A stretch of 64,000 nucleotides of DNA from positions 4,712,001-4,776,000 of the forward strand of contig NZ_CP087184.1 of assembly GCF_024749045.1 (NCBI RefSeq), written 5' to 3'. This document shows positions 17,719 to 29,713 of the stretch, one piece after another. The stretch's first letter is position 1; each line of letters starts with the position of its first letter. This DNA is from Pseudomonas sp. B21-028. GTDB lineage: Bacteria; Pseudomonadota; Gammaproteobacteria; Pseudomonadales; Pseudomonadaceae. The translations under genes and the position numbers were made by a program. The notes beneath the pieces were generated by a model. It was not told the origin of the DNA, ran no database searches, and saw nothing but the letters and a program-made list of their open reading frames with translations.

Positions 17719-18191
17719 GGCGTGTCCCTGGCGGCCATCGGGCCACCTTTCGTCAGTCCCCTGGCGTGCTGGCCCAGGCGCATGAAAGTTCCTACCACAT
17801 GGGCGATGGGTTGAGCGGGATCGTCCTGATAGGCGAAACCACGGGCGAAAATCACGTCCGGCGTCACCCGATAACATTGCGCAAAGCCATAGACATCCTT
17901 GTTCGGCTCGGCGGCGTGCATGTAGTCGATGCGCAGGTCCAGGGTCGGACAAACCTCGAATTCCGGCAGCACGCAGAGGGTCGACATGCCGCAGGCCGTG
18001 TCCATCAGTGACGTCAACGCCCCGCCATGGAGGACGCCGGTAAGCGGGTTACCTACGATCCGGGGACTGAAAGGCAGCACCAGGGTCAATCCTTCGTGGC
18101 TTGCACTGTGCAACTTCATGCCCAGTACCTGGCAATGTCTCAGCGCGGACAGAAAACGCGTCGCGCGCTCAAAAACGGGGTCTTCGGCCAT
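17715..18191 (-). CDS. PaaI family thioesterase (first of a pair)
   Basis: A 158-residue hotdog-fold thioesterase. GNPLTGVLHGGALTSLMDTA (about residues 52-71) is the active-site segment, here with aspartate as the acid where its downstream partner has glutamate. It is the leader gene of a two-gene operon with a 4-bp overlap. The paralogues are clearly diverged, so the duplication is old. The substrate is unknown. Confidence 0.82.
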   Translation of the reverse strand: MAEDPVFERATRFLSALRHCQVLGMKLHSASHEGLTLVLPFSPRIVGNPLTGVLHGGALTSLMDTACGMSTLCVLPEFEVCPTLDLRIDYMHAAEPNKDVYGFAQCYRVTPDVIFARGFAYQDDPAQPIAHVVGTFMRLGQHARGLTKGGPMAARDTP

Positions 18192-18348
18192 GGGTTCAAT
18201 GCTCTCGTCATTAATGGGACCTGATAACAGGCGTGCCTCATAAAGTTCAATTCCACTGCAACGTTATATATCTGTCGCAAAAGAGGAACTTAACCTGAGG
18301 CTGATTGCTCAAACGGCCAGTAGTTATTTCCATAAGGAGAAACACCCC

Positions 18349-18600
18349 ATGCGTAAGACTTTAGCTATTGCCTTGATGTTGGCCGCCTCTCTCGGTCTCG
18401 CTGCCTGCGATAAGAAATCCGAGGACAAAGCTCAAGATGCCAACCAACATGCTGAGCAAGCTCAGCAGGACATGAACAAAGCACAGGATAAAGTGAACGA
18501 CGCGGCGAAAGAAAACGCCGAAGCCGCCAAAGATCAGGCTGAAGCGAACAAAGCCGCTGCGCAGGAACAAGCGCCTGCCGAAGCGCCTAAAACCAACTGA
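18349..18600 (+). CDS. Small lysine- and alanine-rich lipoprotein
   Basis: An 83-residue lipoprotein. The signal sequence ends in a lipobox LAAC (Cys20), so the mature protein is a lipid-anchored peptide of about 63 residues. That part is dominated by A, K, E, Q and D with a heptad-like pattern, suggesting a helical coiled coil. A good AAGGAG site precedes the ATG. Function is unknown; the composition resembles small cell-envelope stress lipoproteins of Pseudomonas. A strong terminator follows directly, so it is a single-gene unit. Confidence 0.85.
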   Translation: MRKTLAIALMLAASLGLAACDKKSEDKAQDANQHAEQAQQDMNKAQDKVNDAAKENAEAAKDQAEANKAAAQEQAPAEAPKTN

Positions 18601-18616
18601 TACGGTTTTAGCGGCA

Positions 18617-18649
18617 AAAAGAAAACCCGCCTGGTGCGGGTTTTCTTTT
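18617..18649 (+). terminator. Rho-independent terminator after the lipoprotein gene
   Basis: The stem AAAAGAAAACCCGC/GCGGGTTTTCTTTT has a five-base loop. The A/T-rich outer stem means it can serve both the lipoprotein gene and the convergent DUF599 gene. Confidence 0.9.
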
Positions 18650-18692
18650 GCCTGAGATTTAGCCAGCCTATGTTGTCATACCGCGCCTGTTG

Positions 18693-19430
18693 TCAGACCA
18701 CGTCCTTGACGACTTCGGGTGGCGGTACCTCCGTCGGCGTGTAGACCATGACGTCCAACACATCGGAATGAAACTCGCGTTGATAGAGCACAAACACGAC
18801 CCCGGCACTCATCAACATGAATAACCAGGGGCTGACGAACCACGCCAACATGGTCATGCCGAAATAATAAGAGCGCAGGCCGAAGTTGAACTGGTTGGCC
18901 GCCATCGAGATCACCCGCGCGGCCCGCAGTGCAAAGGCCTTGCGTTCCTGCTCCGAGACATGCCGCTCGCCGATCATCGGCGCCGAGCCCACCAGGACCG
19001 CAGCGAAGTTGTATTGACGCATGCACCAACTGAACGTGAAGAACGCGTACACGAACACCAACGCCAGGCACAGCAGCTTGACTTCGGCCATGCCCTGGGA
19101 AGCCTGCTGCACCAGCGGCAGGTCCGCCAGCAAGGACACCGCGCGATCGGACGCGCCAAGTACCGTCAGGATACCGGCCAGGATGATCAGCGTGCTGGAG
19201 GCAAAGAATGAGGCGTTACGCTCCAGGTTACCGATCACGCTCGCATCGGCGATACGGTTCTCGCGCAGCAGCATGCGGCGCATCCAGTCTTCACGATACA
19301 AGTGCATCACGCTGGCCAGGCAGGCCGTATCCCGCGCCTTCCACGTGGCATAACGGGTGTAGCCGCCCCAGCAGATGATGAACCAGACAGCGGCCAGAAG
19401 ATGGGTCAGGTTGGCTTGGATGAATGACAT
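18693..19430 (-). CDS. DUF599 inner-membrane protein
   Basis: A 245-residue integral membrane protein of the DUF599 family. Hydrophobic segments lie near residues 8-25, 75-95, 115-140 and 180-215. The start MSFIQANLTHLL at 19430 is chosen because the longer open frame to 19562 only translates the REPIN upstream. Function is unknown. It is convergent with the lipoprotein gene and shares its terminator region. Confidence 0.82.
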   Translation of the reverse strand: MSFIQANLTHLLAAVWFIICWGGYTRYATWKARDTACLASVMHLYREDWMRRMLLRENRIADASVIGNLERNASFFASSTLIILAGILTVLGASDRAVSLLADLPLVQQASQGMAEVKLLCLALVFVYAFFTFSWCMRQYNFAAVLVGSAPMIGERHVSEQERKAFALRAARVISMAANQFNFGLRSYYFGMTMLAWFVSPWLFMLMSAGVVFVLYQREFHSDVLDVMVYTPTEVPPPEVVKDVV

Positions 19431-19474
19431 TTGATTCCTTGTGGGAAAAGTACATGGAGCAGTTGTAGCGTCCC

Positions 19475-19563
19475 TGTGGGAGCGAGCCTGCTCGCGATTG
19501 CGGTAGGTCAGCCAATAAGTGGATAGCTGACCCACCGCAATCGCGAGCAGGCTCGCTCCCACA
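19475..19563. repeat. REPIN (type I REP pair)
   Basis: Inverted REPs at 19475-19498 and 19540-19563. The intervening bases are also complementary (GCGGTAGGTCAGC with GCTGACCCACCGC), so nearly the whole 89 bp can fold into one hairpin. Confidence 0.92.
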
Positions 19564-19626
19564 GGGGATCTTCATGTGTGCAGGACACTGCTTCGACGTT
19601 AGCCCAAGGAAAAAGACACCGCAGCA

Positions 19627-19664
19627 TAAAAAAATGCCCCGTATCGATTGATACGGGGCATTTC
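19627..19664 (-). terminator. Rho-independent terminator after brnQ
   Basis: The stem AATGCCCCGTATC/GATACGGGGCATT is followed, on the minus strand, by a run of T residues, 28 bp beyond the brnQ stop. Confidence 0.92.
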
Positions 19665-19691
19665 GGTCTAGCGGGAACGGCTTGTAGCCAC

Positions 19692-21005
19692 TTAAGCCAA
19701 TGCTTCGCTGCGCTTGCCCAGCAAGCGATCACACGCCACGGCCAGGACCAGGGTCATGACCGACGGCACCAGCCAGGCCAGCCCCTGCTCACTCAGCGGC
19801 AGATGAGCCAGTTGCGCCGGCATCCAGTTCGCCAACCCCGCGCCCTTGAGCGCGTCGACCAGGCCAAACAGGAACGACACCAGCATCACCGGGCCGACGA
19901 TGCGCCCCTGTTCGTGCCAGAAGTCCTTGCAGAAGCTCAGGGCCACCAGGGCGATGCACGGCGGATAGATGGCGGTCAGGACCGGGATCGAAAAGGCGAT
20001 CAGCTTGGTCAGGCCGAGGTTGGACACCAGCAACGAAAACGCCGCCAGGATCACCACCAGCATCTTGTAGGACAGGGGCAGGACGCGGCTGAAGTATTCG
20101 GCACAGGCGCAGGTCAGGCCCACCGCGGTCACCAGACAGGCCAGGGAGATCAGTACAGCGAGGAACCCGCTGCCCAGGTTGCCAAAGGTGTGCTGCACGT
20201 AGGCATGCAGCACCGCAGCGCCGTTGCTGGCGCCGAGTGCCACTTCGTGACTGCCCGAACCCAGGCGGAACAAGCTGATGTAGACCAGCGCCAGGCCGAC
20301 CCCGGCGATCAACCCGGCAATGATTGCGTAGCGGGTGATCAAGGCCGGTGATTCGACGCCACGGGAGCGGATCGCGTTGACGATGACGATACCGAACACC
20401 AGGGCACCGAGGGTATCCATGGTCAGGTAGCCGTTGATGAAGCCCTGGGAGAACGGCGCCGCGACATACTCTGGCGTGGCCACGCCGATGCCGCCGGCGG
20501 GCAAGGCAAACGCAGCGATCCCCAGCACGGCCAGGGCGATGATCTTCAGCGGCGCGAGGAAACGTCCAACGGTATCGAGCAGCCGACCCGGATAGAGCGA
20601 GATGAAGAACACCAGCAGGAAATACACGGCGCTGTAGAGAAACAGCGCCAGCGGGCTTTCGCCGGTCAGCGGCGCCAGGCCGACTTCGAACGAGACGGTG
20701 GCGGTACGCGGTGTGGCGAACAGCGGGCCGACGGCCAGGTAGCAGACCGCCGCCAGCAGACCGCCGGCGAGCTTGCCGATTGGGCTGCTCAAGGCATCCA
20801 TCGCCCCGCCGACCTTCGCCAGCGCGACCACGGTGATCACCGGCAGCCCGACCGCCGTGATCAGGAAGCCCAGCGCCGCCATCCAGACATAGGGCCCGGA
20901 CTGCAAACCGACGATAGGCGGGAAGATGATGTTGCCGGCCCCGACGAACAGGGCAAATGTCATGAAACCAAGCGCCAGGATGTCCTGGCCTTTCAACACT
21001 TTCAT
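19692..21005 (-). CDS. brnQ: Branched-chain amino acid:cation symporter BrnQ
   Basis: A 437-residue polytopic inner-membrane protein of the LIVCS family, importing leucine, isoleucine and valine with Na+ or H+. The N-terminus [20 protein letters not shown] is the family signature, and about 12 hydrophobic segments follow. The start at 21005 gives the family length, while the in-frame ATG at 21053 adds 16 residues not expected in BrnQ/BraB. It is a single gene ending in a strong terminator. About 190 bp upstream of its start lies the 3.35-kb tandem repeat array. Confidence 0.93.
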   Translation of the reverse strand: MKVLKGQDILALGFMTFALFVGAGNIIFPPIVGLQSGPYVWMAALGFLITAVGLPVITVVALAKVGGAMDALSSPIGKLAGGLLAAVCYLAVGPLFATPRTATVSFEVGLAPLTGESPLALFLYSAVYFLLVFFISLYPGRLLDTVGRFLAPLKIIALAVLGIAAFALPAGGIGVATPEYVAAPFSQGFINGYLTMDTLGALVFGIVIVNAIRSRGVESPALITRYAIIAGLIAGVGLALVYISLFRLGSGSHEVALGASNGAAVLHAYVQHTFGNLGSGFLAVLISLACLVTAVGLTCACAEYFSRVLPLSYKMLVVILAAFSLLVSNLGLTKLIAFSIPVLTAIYPPCIALVALSFCKDFWHEQGRIVGPVMLVSFLFGLVDALKGAGLANWMPAQLAHLPLSEQGLAWLVPSVMTLVLAVACDRLLGKRSEALA

Positions 21006-21196
21006 TAAGGAAACCACACTACTGAATCGGAATTTAGAGAGGGATTTCCCCATGGGTGAGGGAAATGCTGCCGATCCGTATGGGATCGACCCGTTTAGCG
21101 CGTCGCGTCCTTGTGGGCAGCGGTCGCAAAAATGGCTGCCAGCCTAACCAAATCGGAGCAAAAACGCACTGTTACGGGGCAAACTATCCGATAAAC

Positions 21197-24100
21197 GACA
21201 TTCCAGCGTCGCATTTACATATCTATTTTTCCAATCCCACCCTCGATGGAAAGCGGATGACCTGTGGCGAGGGGATTCATCCCCGCTGGGCTGCAAAGCA
21301 GCCCCAACAAAGCAACCACATTTTCCCAGACAAATCGCGACCAGATATCTGGGGGCCGCTTCGCGCCCCAGCGGGGATAAATCCCCTCGCCACAAGAAGC
21401 CCTACGACATTTCAGTCGTCGCGTTTACATATCTATTTTTCCAACCCCACCCTCGATGAAAAGCGGATGACCTGTGGCGAGGGGATTCATCCCCGCTGGG
21501 CTGCAAAGCAGCCCCAACAAAGCAACCACATTTTCCCAGACAAATCGCGACCAGATATCTGGGGGCCGCTTCGCGCCCCAGCGGGGATAAATCCCCTCGC
21601 CACAAGAAGCCCTTCGACATTTCAGTCGTCGCGTTTACATATCTATTTTTCCAATCCCACCCTCGATGGAAAGCGAATGACCTGTGGCGAGGGGATTCAT
21701 CCCCGCTGGGCTGCAAAGCAGCCCCAACAAAGCAACCACATTTTCCCAGACAAATCGCGACCAGATATCTGGGGGCCGCTTCGCGCCCCAGCGGGGATAA
21801 ATCCCCTCGCCACTAGAAAGCCCTACGACATTTCAGTCGTCGCGTTTACATATCTATTTTTCCAATCCCACCCTCGATGGAAAGCGAATGACCTGTGGCG
21901 AGGGGATTCATCCCCGCTGGGCTGCAAGGCAGCCCCAATAAGGCAATCACATTTTTCCAGACAAATCGCGACCAGATATCTGGGGGCCGCTTCGCGCCCC
22001 AGCGGGGATGAATCCCCTCGCCACAAGAAGCCCTACGACATTTCAGTCGTCGCGTTTACATATCTATTTTTCCAATCCCACCCTCGATGAAAAGCGAATG
22101 ACCTGTGGCGAGGGGATTCATCCCCGCTGGGCTGCAAAGCAGCCCCAACAAAGCAACTACATTTTTCCAGACAAATCGCGACCAGATATCTGGGGGCCGC
22201 TTCTCGGCCCAGCGGGGATGAATCCCCTCGCCACAAGAAGCCCTACGACATTTCAGTCGTCGCGTTTACATATCTATTTTTCCAATCCCACCCTCAATGA
22301 AAAGCGGATGACCTGTGGCGAGGGGATTCATCCCCGCTAGGCTGCAAGGCAGCCCCAACAAGGCAACCACATTTTCCCAGACAAATCGCGACCAGATATC
22401 TGGGGGCCGCTTCGCGCCCCAGCGGGGATAGATCCCCTCGCCACAAGAAGCTCTACGACATTTCAGTCGTCGCGTTTACATATCTATTTTTCCAACCCCA
22501 CCCTCGATGAAAAGCGGATGACCTGTGGCGAGGGGATTCATCCCCGCTGGGCCGCGAAGTGGCCCCAACAAGGCAATCACATTTTTCCAGACAAATCGCG
22601 ACCAGATATCTGGGGGCCGCTTCGCACCCCAGCGGGGATGAATCCCCTCGCCACAAGAAGCCCTACGACATTTCAGTCGTCGCGTTTACATATCTATTTT
22701 TCCAATCCCACCCTCGATGAAAAGCGGATGACCTGTGGCGAGGGGATTCATCCCCGCTGGGCTGCAAGGCAGCCCCAATAAGGCAATCACATTTTTCCAG
22801 ACAAATCGCGACCAGATATCTGGGGGCCGCTTCGCGCCCCAGCGGGGATGAATCCCCTCGCCACAAGAAGCCCTACGACATTTCAGTCGTCGCGTTTACA
22901 TATCTATTTTTCCAATCCCACCCTCGATGAAAAGCGAATGACCTGTGGCGAGGGGATTCATCCCCGCTGGGCTGCAAAGCAGCCCCAACAAAGCAACTAC
23001 ATTTTTCCAGACAAATCGCGACCAGATATCTGGGGGCCGCTTCTCGGCCCAGCGGGGATGAATCCCCTCGCCACAAGAAGCCCTACGACATTTCAGTCGT
23101 CGCGTTTACATATCTATTTTTCCAATCCCACCCTCAATGAAAAGCGGATGACCTGTGGCGAGGGGATTCATCCCCGCTAGGCTGCAAGGCAGCCCCAACA
23201 AGGCAACCACATTTTCCCAGACAAATCGCGACCAGATATCTGGGGGCCGCTTCGCGCCCCAGCGGGGATAGATCCCCTCGCCACAAGAAGCTCTACGACA
23301 TTTCAGTCGTCGCGTTTACATATCTATTTTTCCAACCCCACCCTCGATGAAAAGCGGATGACCTGTGGCGAGGGGATTCATCCCCGCTGGGCCGCGAAGT
23401 GGCCCCAACAAGGCAATCACATTTTTCCAGACAAATCGCGACCAGATATCTGGGGGCCGCTTCGCACCCCAGCGGGGATGAATCCCCTCGCCACAAGAAG
23501 CCCTACGACATTTCAGTCGTCGCGTTTACATATCTATTTTTCCAATCCCACCCTCGATGAAAAGCGGATGACCTGTGGCGAGGGGATTCATCCCCGCTGG
23601 GCTGCAAGGCAGCCCCAATAAGGCAATCACATTTTTCCAGACAAATCGCGACCAGATATCTGGGGGCCGCTTCGCGCCCCAGCGGGGATGAATCCCCTCG
23701 CCACAAGAAGCCCTACGACATTTCAGTCGTCGCGTTTACATATCTATTTTTCCAATCCCACCCTCGATGAAAAGCGAATGACCTGTGGCGAGGGGATTCA
23801 TCCCCGCTGGGCTGCAAAGCAGCCCCAACAAAGCAACTACATTTTTCCAGACAAATCGCGACCAGATATCTGGGGGCCGCTTCTCGGCCCAGCGGGGATG
23901 AATCCCCTCGCCACAAGAAGCCCTACGACATTTCAGTCGTCGCGTTTACATATCTATTTTTCCAATCCCACCCTCAATGAAAAGCGGATGACCTGTGGCG
24001 AGGGGATTCATCCCCGCTAGGCTGCAAGGCAGCCCCAACAAGGCAACCACATTTTCCCAGACAAATCGCGACCAGATATCTGGGGGCCGCTTCGCGCCCC

Positions 24101-24545
24101 AGCGGGGATAGATCCCCTCGCCACAAGAAGCTCTACGACATTTCAGTCGTCGCGTTTACATATCTATTTTTCCAACCCCACCCTCGATGAAAAGCGGATG
24201 ACCTGTGGCGAGGGGATTCATCCCCGCTGGGCCGCGAAGTGGCCCCAACAAGGCAATCACATTTTTCCAGACAAATCGCGACCAGATATCTGGGGGCCGC
24301 TTCGCACCCCAGCGGGGATGAATCCCCTCGCCACAAGAAGCCCTACGACATTTCAGTCGTCGCGTTTACATATCTATTTTTCCAATCCCACCCTCGATGA
24401 AAAGCGGATGACCTGTGGCGAGGGGATTCATCCCCGCTGGGCCGCGAAGTGGCCCCAACAAGGCAACCACATTTTTTCAGACAAATCACGACCAGATATC
24501 TGGGGGCCGCTTCGCGCCCCAGCGGGGATAAATCCCCTCGCCACA
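21197..24545. repeat. Tandem array: 16 units of 210 bp with an 840-bp higher-order repeat
   Basis: Units start at 21197, 21406, 21616, 21827 and then every 210 bp to 24347. Each has a spacer of about 78 bp (ACGACATTTCAGTCGT, then GTTTACATATCTATTTTTCC) and one palindromic element of about 132 bp of the TGTGGCGAGGGGAT family. From 21888 to 24442 the sequence repeats exactly with period 840. This is four monomer types in fixed order, distinguished by bases such as CAAGGCAGCCCCAATAAGG, TTCTCGGCCC, CCGCTAGG and GCCGCGAAGTGGCC. The first three units and the last unit are outside the higher-order repeat. The array fills the gap between the sucD terminator and brnQ. Confidence 0.95.
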
Positions 24546-24597
24546 GATTAATCTCCCTTCCACAAAAACAACGTGTAGATCCAGCAGGCCAGAAACG

Positions 24598-24626
24598 ACA
24601 AAGGCCACCCGAAGGTGGCCTTTGTT
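24598..24626 (-). terminator. Rho-independent terminator after sucD
   Basis: The stem AAAGGCCACC/GGTGGCCTTT encloses a four-base loop, 27 bp past the sucD stop on the minus strand. It separates the TCA operon from the repeat array. Confidence 0.9.
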
Positions 24627-24652
24627 GCTGGAACGAATCAGTCAGCCGAAGC

Positions 24653-25537
24653 TTACTTCTTCATTTCCCAGCCAGTCAGCTCGGCCAGGGCCTTGCCGAT
24701 GTCTGCCAGCGAACGCACGGTTTTCACGCCTGCGTCTTGCAGTGCAGCGAATTTCTCGTCTGCAGTGCCTTTGCCGCCAGAGATGATTGCGCCAGCATGG
24801 CCCATGCGCTTGCCCGGAGGAGCAGTCACACCGGCGATGTAGGAAACAACCGGCTTGGTCACGTTTGCCTTGATGTAGGCAGCCGCTTCTTCTTCAGCCG
24901 AACCGCCGATCTCACCGATCATGACGATCGCTTCGGTCTTCGGATCTTCCTGGAACAGCTTCAGGATGTCGATGAAGTTCGAGCCCGGGATCGGGTCACC
25001 GCCGATGCCGACGCAAGTCGACTGACCGAAACCGGCGTCAGTGGTCTGCTTCACGGCTTCGTAGGTCAGGGTGCCGGAACGGGAAACGATACCGACCTTG
25101 CCTGGCAAGTGGATGTGACCTGGCATGATGCCGATCTTGCATTCGCCTGGGGTGATCACGCCTGGGCAGTTAGGACCGATCAGGGTGATACCCAGCTCGT
25201 CGCACTTGACCTTGGCTTCCAGCATGTCGATGGTCGGGATGCCTTCGGTGATGCAAACGATCAGCTTGATGCCGCCGAACGCTGCTTCAAGGATGGAGTC
25301 CTTGCAGAAAGGAGCCGGAACGTAGATCACGCTGGCGGTGGCGCCAGTGGCTGCAACAGCGTCTTTGACGGTGTTGAAAACAGGCAGGCCCAGGTGTTCG
25401 GTGCCGCCCTTGCCCGGAGTTACGCCGCCAACCATCTTGGTGCCGTATTCGATGGCTTGCTGGGTGTGGAAACTACCTTGCGAACCGGTAATACCCTGGC
25501 AGATAACCTTGGTGTCTTTGTTGATCAGGACGCTCAT
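24653..25537 (-). CDS. sucD: Succinyl-CoA synthetase alpha subunit
   Basis: A 294-residue alpha subunit of succinyl-CoA ligase, which makes ATP or GTP from succinyl-CoA in the TCA cycle. The N-terminal CoA-binding domain starts at [19 protein letters not shown]. The phosphorylated histidine is in [14 protein letters not shown] near residue 247. It overlaps sucC by one base (TAATG), so the two subunits are coupled. It is the last gene of the sdh-suc cluster, ending in a clear terminator. Confidence 0.98.
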   Translation of the reverse strand: MSVLINKDTKVICQGITGSQGSFHTQQAIEYGTKMVGGVTPGKGGTEHLGLPVFNTVKDAVAATGATASVIYVPAPFCKDSILEAAFGGIKLIVCITEGIPTIDMLEAKVKCDELGITLIGPNCPGVITPGECKIGIMPGHIHLPGKVGIVSRSGTLTYEAVKQTTDAGFGQSTCVGIGGDPIPGSNFIDILKLFQEDPKTEAIVMIGEIGGSAEEEAAAYIKANVTKPVVSYIAGVTAPPGKRMGHAGAIISGGKGTADEKFAALQDAGVKTVRSLADIGKALAELTGWEMKK

Positions 25538-26703
25538 TATTTGCCCTCCGCAGCTTTAACGACTTGTTGAGCAGCGTCGGTCAGGCTGGTAGCAGCGATG
25601 ATGTTCAAACCGCTTTCTGCCAGTACTTTAGCGCCCAGCTCAGCGTTGTTGCCTTCGAGGCGAACAACAACCGGGATTTTCACGCCAACTTCTTTCACGG
25701 CGCCGATGATGCCTTCGGCAATCATGTCGCAACGAACGATGCCGCCGAAGATGTTGACCAGTACTGCAGCGACGTTGGTGTCGGACAGGATGATCTTGAA
25801 CGCTTCGGTTACGCGTTCCTTGGTAGCACCACCACCCACGTCGAGGAAGTTGGCTGGTTTGCCGCCGTGCAGGTTGACGATGTCCATGGTACCCATGGCC
25901 AGGCCGGCACCGTTGACCATGCAGCCGATGTTACCTTCCAGGGCTACGTAGTTCAGTTCGAACTTGGCAGCATGCGCTTCGCGCGGATCGTCTTGCGACG
26001 GATCGTGGAAAGTCTTCAGCTTAGGCTGACGGTACATGGCGTTGGCGTCGATGTTGATCTTGGCATCGAGGCAGTGCAGGTCGCCGTCGGCCTTGATCAC
26101 CAGCGGGTTCACTTCCAGCAGTGCCAGGTCATGGTCCTGGAACAGCTTGGCCAGACCTACGAAGATCTTGGCGAATTGAGTGACCTGCTTGCCTTCCAGA
26201 CCCAACTGGAATGCCAGTTCGCGACCCTGGAATGGCTGAGCGCCAACCAGTGGATCGATCGTGGCCTTGAGGATTTTCTCAGGGGTATCGTGAGCGATTT
26301 TCTCGATGTCCACGCCACCTTCGGTGGAAGCCATGAACACGATGCGACGGCTCGAACGGTCAACGACAGCGCCCAGGTACAGCTCTTTAGCGATATCAGT
26401 GCACGATTCAACCAGGATCTTGGTGACTGGCTGACCATTGGCATCAGTCTGGTAAGTTACCAGACGCTTGCCCAGCCACTGTTGTGCGAAGGCCTTGGCG
26501 TCTTCTTTGCTGCGAACCAGCTTGACGCCGCCCGCTTTACCGCGACCACCGGCGTGAACCTGGGCTTTGACAACCCATTCGCTGCCGCCGATTTTGTCGC
26601 AAGCTTCTGCTGCTGCTTCCGGGGTGTCTACCGCGTAGCCTGTGGATACTGGCAGGCCGTACTCAGCGAACAGCTGCTTACCCTGATACTCGTGAAGATT
26701 CAT
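25537..26703 (-). CDS. sucC: Succinyl-CoA synthetase beta subunit
   Basis: A 388-residue beta subunit with an N-terminal ATP-grasp domain ([35 protein letters not shown]) and a C-terminal CoA-ligase domain ([16 protein letters not shown]). It binds the nucleotide and pairs with SucD. A gap of 197 bp separates it from lpdG upstream and contains a hairpin. Length is the family standard. Confidence 0.98.
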   Translation of the reverse strand: MNLHEYQGKQLFAEYGLPVSTGYAVDTPEAAAEACDKIGGSEWVVKAQVHAGGRGKAGGVKLVRSKEDAKAFAQQWLGKRLVTYQTDANGQPVTKILVESCTDIAKELYLGAVVDRSSRRIVFMASTEGGVDIEKIAHDTPEKILKATIDPLVGAQPFQGRELAFQLGLEGKQVTQFAKIFVGLAKLFQDHDLALLEVNPLVIKADGDLHCLDAKINIDANAMYRQPKLKTFHDPSQDDPREAHAAKFELNYVALEGNIGCMVNGAGLAMGTMDIVNLHGGKPANFLDVGGGATKERVTEAFKIILSDTNVAAVLVNIFGGIVRCDMIAEGIIGAVKEVGVKIPVVVRLEGNNAELGAKVLAESGLNIIAATSLTDAAQQVVKAAEGK

Positions 26704-26779
26704 GCTTATTACCGTCTTCGTTAGGTACTGCGCATTCGGTGCTGCACCGTTTTCAGTGCCGCACCACCTGTGACTGCTG

Positions 26780-26818
26780 CTTGCGTAGCCTTCCGGTCAA
26801 CCGGTAGAGCTACGCAAG
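26780..26818. other. Inverted repeat in the lpdG-sucC gap
   Basis: CTTGCGTAGC at the left pairs with CTACGCAAG at the right, with an inner CCGGT/ACCGG pair, forming a near-complete hairpin of 39 bases. It has no T tract, so it looks like an mRNA stability or attenuation structure between lpdG and sucC rather than a terminator. Confidence 0.6.
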
Positions 26819-26900
26819 ACTGCGTCCAGCGGACATTCCGCGGTGAGTCTTGCTCGCAAGGCTCACGACGGGCCGAACCGCCGTGGTTTCTTATTATTTA

Positions 26901-28340
<1,440 letters not shown>

Positions 28341-28413
28341 TCATTCCTTCTCGAATCAAACCGGACGGTCACTTGTGGAGACCGTCGTGGGACGAAACCG
28401 GTTGTTTCAGCAA

Positions 28414-28437
28414 GGGGCCGGTCAACGGACCGGCCCT
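28414..28437. other. Hairpin in the sucB-lpdG gap
   Basis: GGGGCCGGTC pairs with GACCGGCCCT around a short loop. A second stem (GACGGTC/GACCGTC) lies beside it. Neither is followed by a T tract, so they are probably intercistronic mRNA structures. Confidence 0.55.
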
Positions 28438-28447
28438 CGCGGCGATA

Positions 28448-29671
28448 TCAGATATCCAGCAGCAGACGAGCCGGATCTTCCAGCAGGTTCTTGATGGTCA
28501 CCAGGAACGTCACGGCTTCTTTACCGTCGATCAGGCGGTGATCGTAGGACAGGGCCAGGTACATCATCGGACGAATCACAACCTGACCGTTGATCGCCAT
28601 CGGACGCTGCAGGATGTTGTGCATGCCCAGGATCGCCGCTTGTGGCGGGTTGACGATCGGCGTGGACATCATCGAACCGAATGTACCACCGTTGGTGATG
28701 GTGAACGTACCGCCGGTCATCTCTTCGATGGACAGCTTGCCGTCACGGGCCTTCTTGCCGAAGGTGGCGATGCCGCCTTCGATTTCGGCCAGGCTCATCA
28801 GTTCGGCGTTGCGCAGGACCGGAACCACCAGGCCACGGTCGCTGGATACCGCAACACCGATGTCGGCGTAGCCGTGGTAGACGATGTCGGAACCGTCGAT
28901 CGACGCGTTGACGGCCGGGAAGCGCTTCAGCGCTTCGGTGGCAGCCTTGACGAAGAACGACATGAAGCCCAGGCGTACGCCGTTATGGGACTTCTCGAAC
29001 AGATCCTTGTACTTCGAACGCAGGGCCATGACTTCGGTCATGTCGACTTCGTTGAACGTGGTCAGCATCGCCATGTTCGACTGGGCTTCGACCAGACGCT
29101 CGGCAACCTTGGCACGCAGGCGGGTCATCGGAACGCGTTTTTCAACGCGATCACCGGCAGCGAACACCGGCGCCGAAGCGGCCGGTGCGGCTGGCTTGGC
29201 AGGTGCGGCCGCCGGAGCCGCTTTCTTGGCAGCCACGGCGGCAACCACGTCTTCCTTGGTCACGCGACCACCCTTGCCGGTGCCGGCAACGGAAGCGATG
29301 TTGATGCCGTTTTCTTCAGCGATCTTGCGGGCAGCCGGCGCAGCGACTGGATCGTCTTCGCCATCGGCAGCCGGAGCGGCGGCCTGGGCAGCGGCTGGTG
29401 CAGCAGCAGCGGCCGGAGCAGCGGCGGCAGCACCGCCTTCTTCGATGGAGCCCAGCACTTCGTCGGACAGAACGGTGTCGCCTTCGTTCTTGACGATCGC
29501 GCCCAGCACGCCGTCGGCGGTCGCCAGGACTTCCAGCACGACCTTGTCGGTCTCGATGTCGACGATCAGTTCGTCACGCTTGACGGCCTCGCCCGGTTTT
29601 TTGTGCCAGGTGGCAACGGTGCCATCGGCAACCGATTCCGGGAAAGTGGGGGCTTTGATCTCGATAGCCAT
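28448..29671 (-). CDS. sucB: 2-oxoglutarate dehydrogenase E2 (dihydrolipoyl succinyltransferase)
   Basis: A 407-residue core subunit of the 2-oxoglutarate dehydrogenase complex. An N-terminal lipoyl domain carries Lys43 in [10 protein letters not shown]. An Ala/Pro-rich linker (about 80-110) and a subunit-binding domain ([20 protein letters not shown]) follow. The acyltransferase domain ends with the active-site [13 protein letters not shown] near residue 375. It follows sucA by 42 bp. Confidence 0.97.
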   Translation of the reverse strand: MAIEIKAPTFPESVADGTVATWHKKPGEAVKRDELIVDIETDKVVLEVLATADGVLGAIVKNEGDTVLSDEVLGSIEEGGAAAAAPAAAAAPAAAQAAAPAADGEDDPVAAPAARKIAEENGINIASVAGTGKGGRVTKEDVVAAVAAKKAAPAAAPAKPAAPAASAPVFAAGDRVEKRVPMTRLRAKVAERLVEAQSNMAMLTTFNEVDMTEVMALRSKYKDLFEKSHNGVRLGFMSFFVKAATEALKRFPAVNASIDGSDIVYHGYADIGVAVSSDRGLVVPVLRNAELMSLAEIEGGIATFGKKARDGKLSIEEMTGGTFTITNGGTFGSMMSTPIVNPPQAAILGMHNILQRPMAINGQVVIRPMMYLALSYDHRLIDGKEAVTFLVTIKNLLEDPARLLLDI

Positions 29672-29713
29672 TATCTGTGGTTCCTTAAATTCGGTTTCAG
29701 GTGCGCGGAGGCA

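Noticed and set aside
19431..19562. Extended N-terminus of the DUF599 protein
   Set aside because: The extra residues only translate the REPIN. The same artefact explains long starts before glxR (49560) and the urea transporter (53461).
21056..22090. Open frames across the repeat array on both strands, including one of 344 codons
   Set aside because: The 210-bp unit is a multiple of three, so any stop-free frame continues through units. The peptides are the translated palindromic element also seen at unrelated sites, with no ribosome-binding site.
21197..24545. CRISPR array
   Set aside because: The period is 210 bp, the spacers are conserved rather than unique, the repeat is a long palindromic element, and there are no cas genes.
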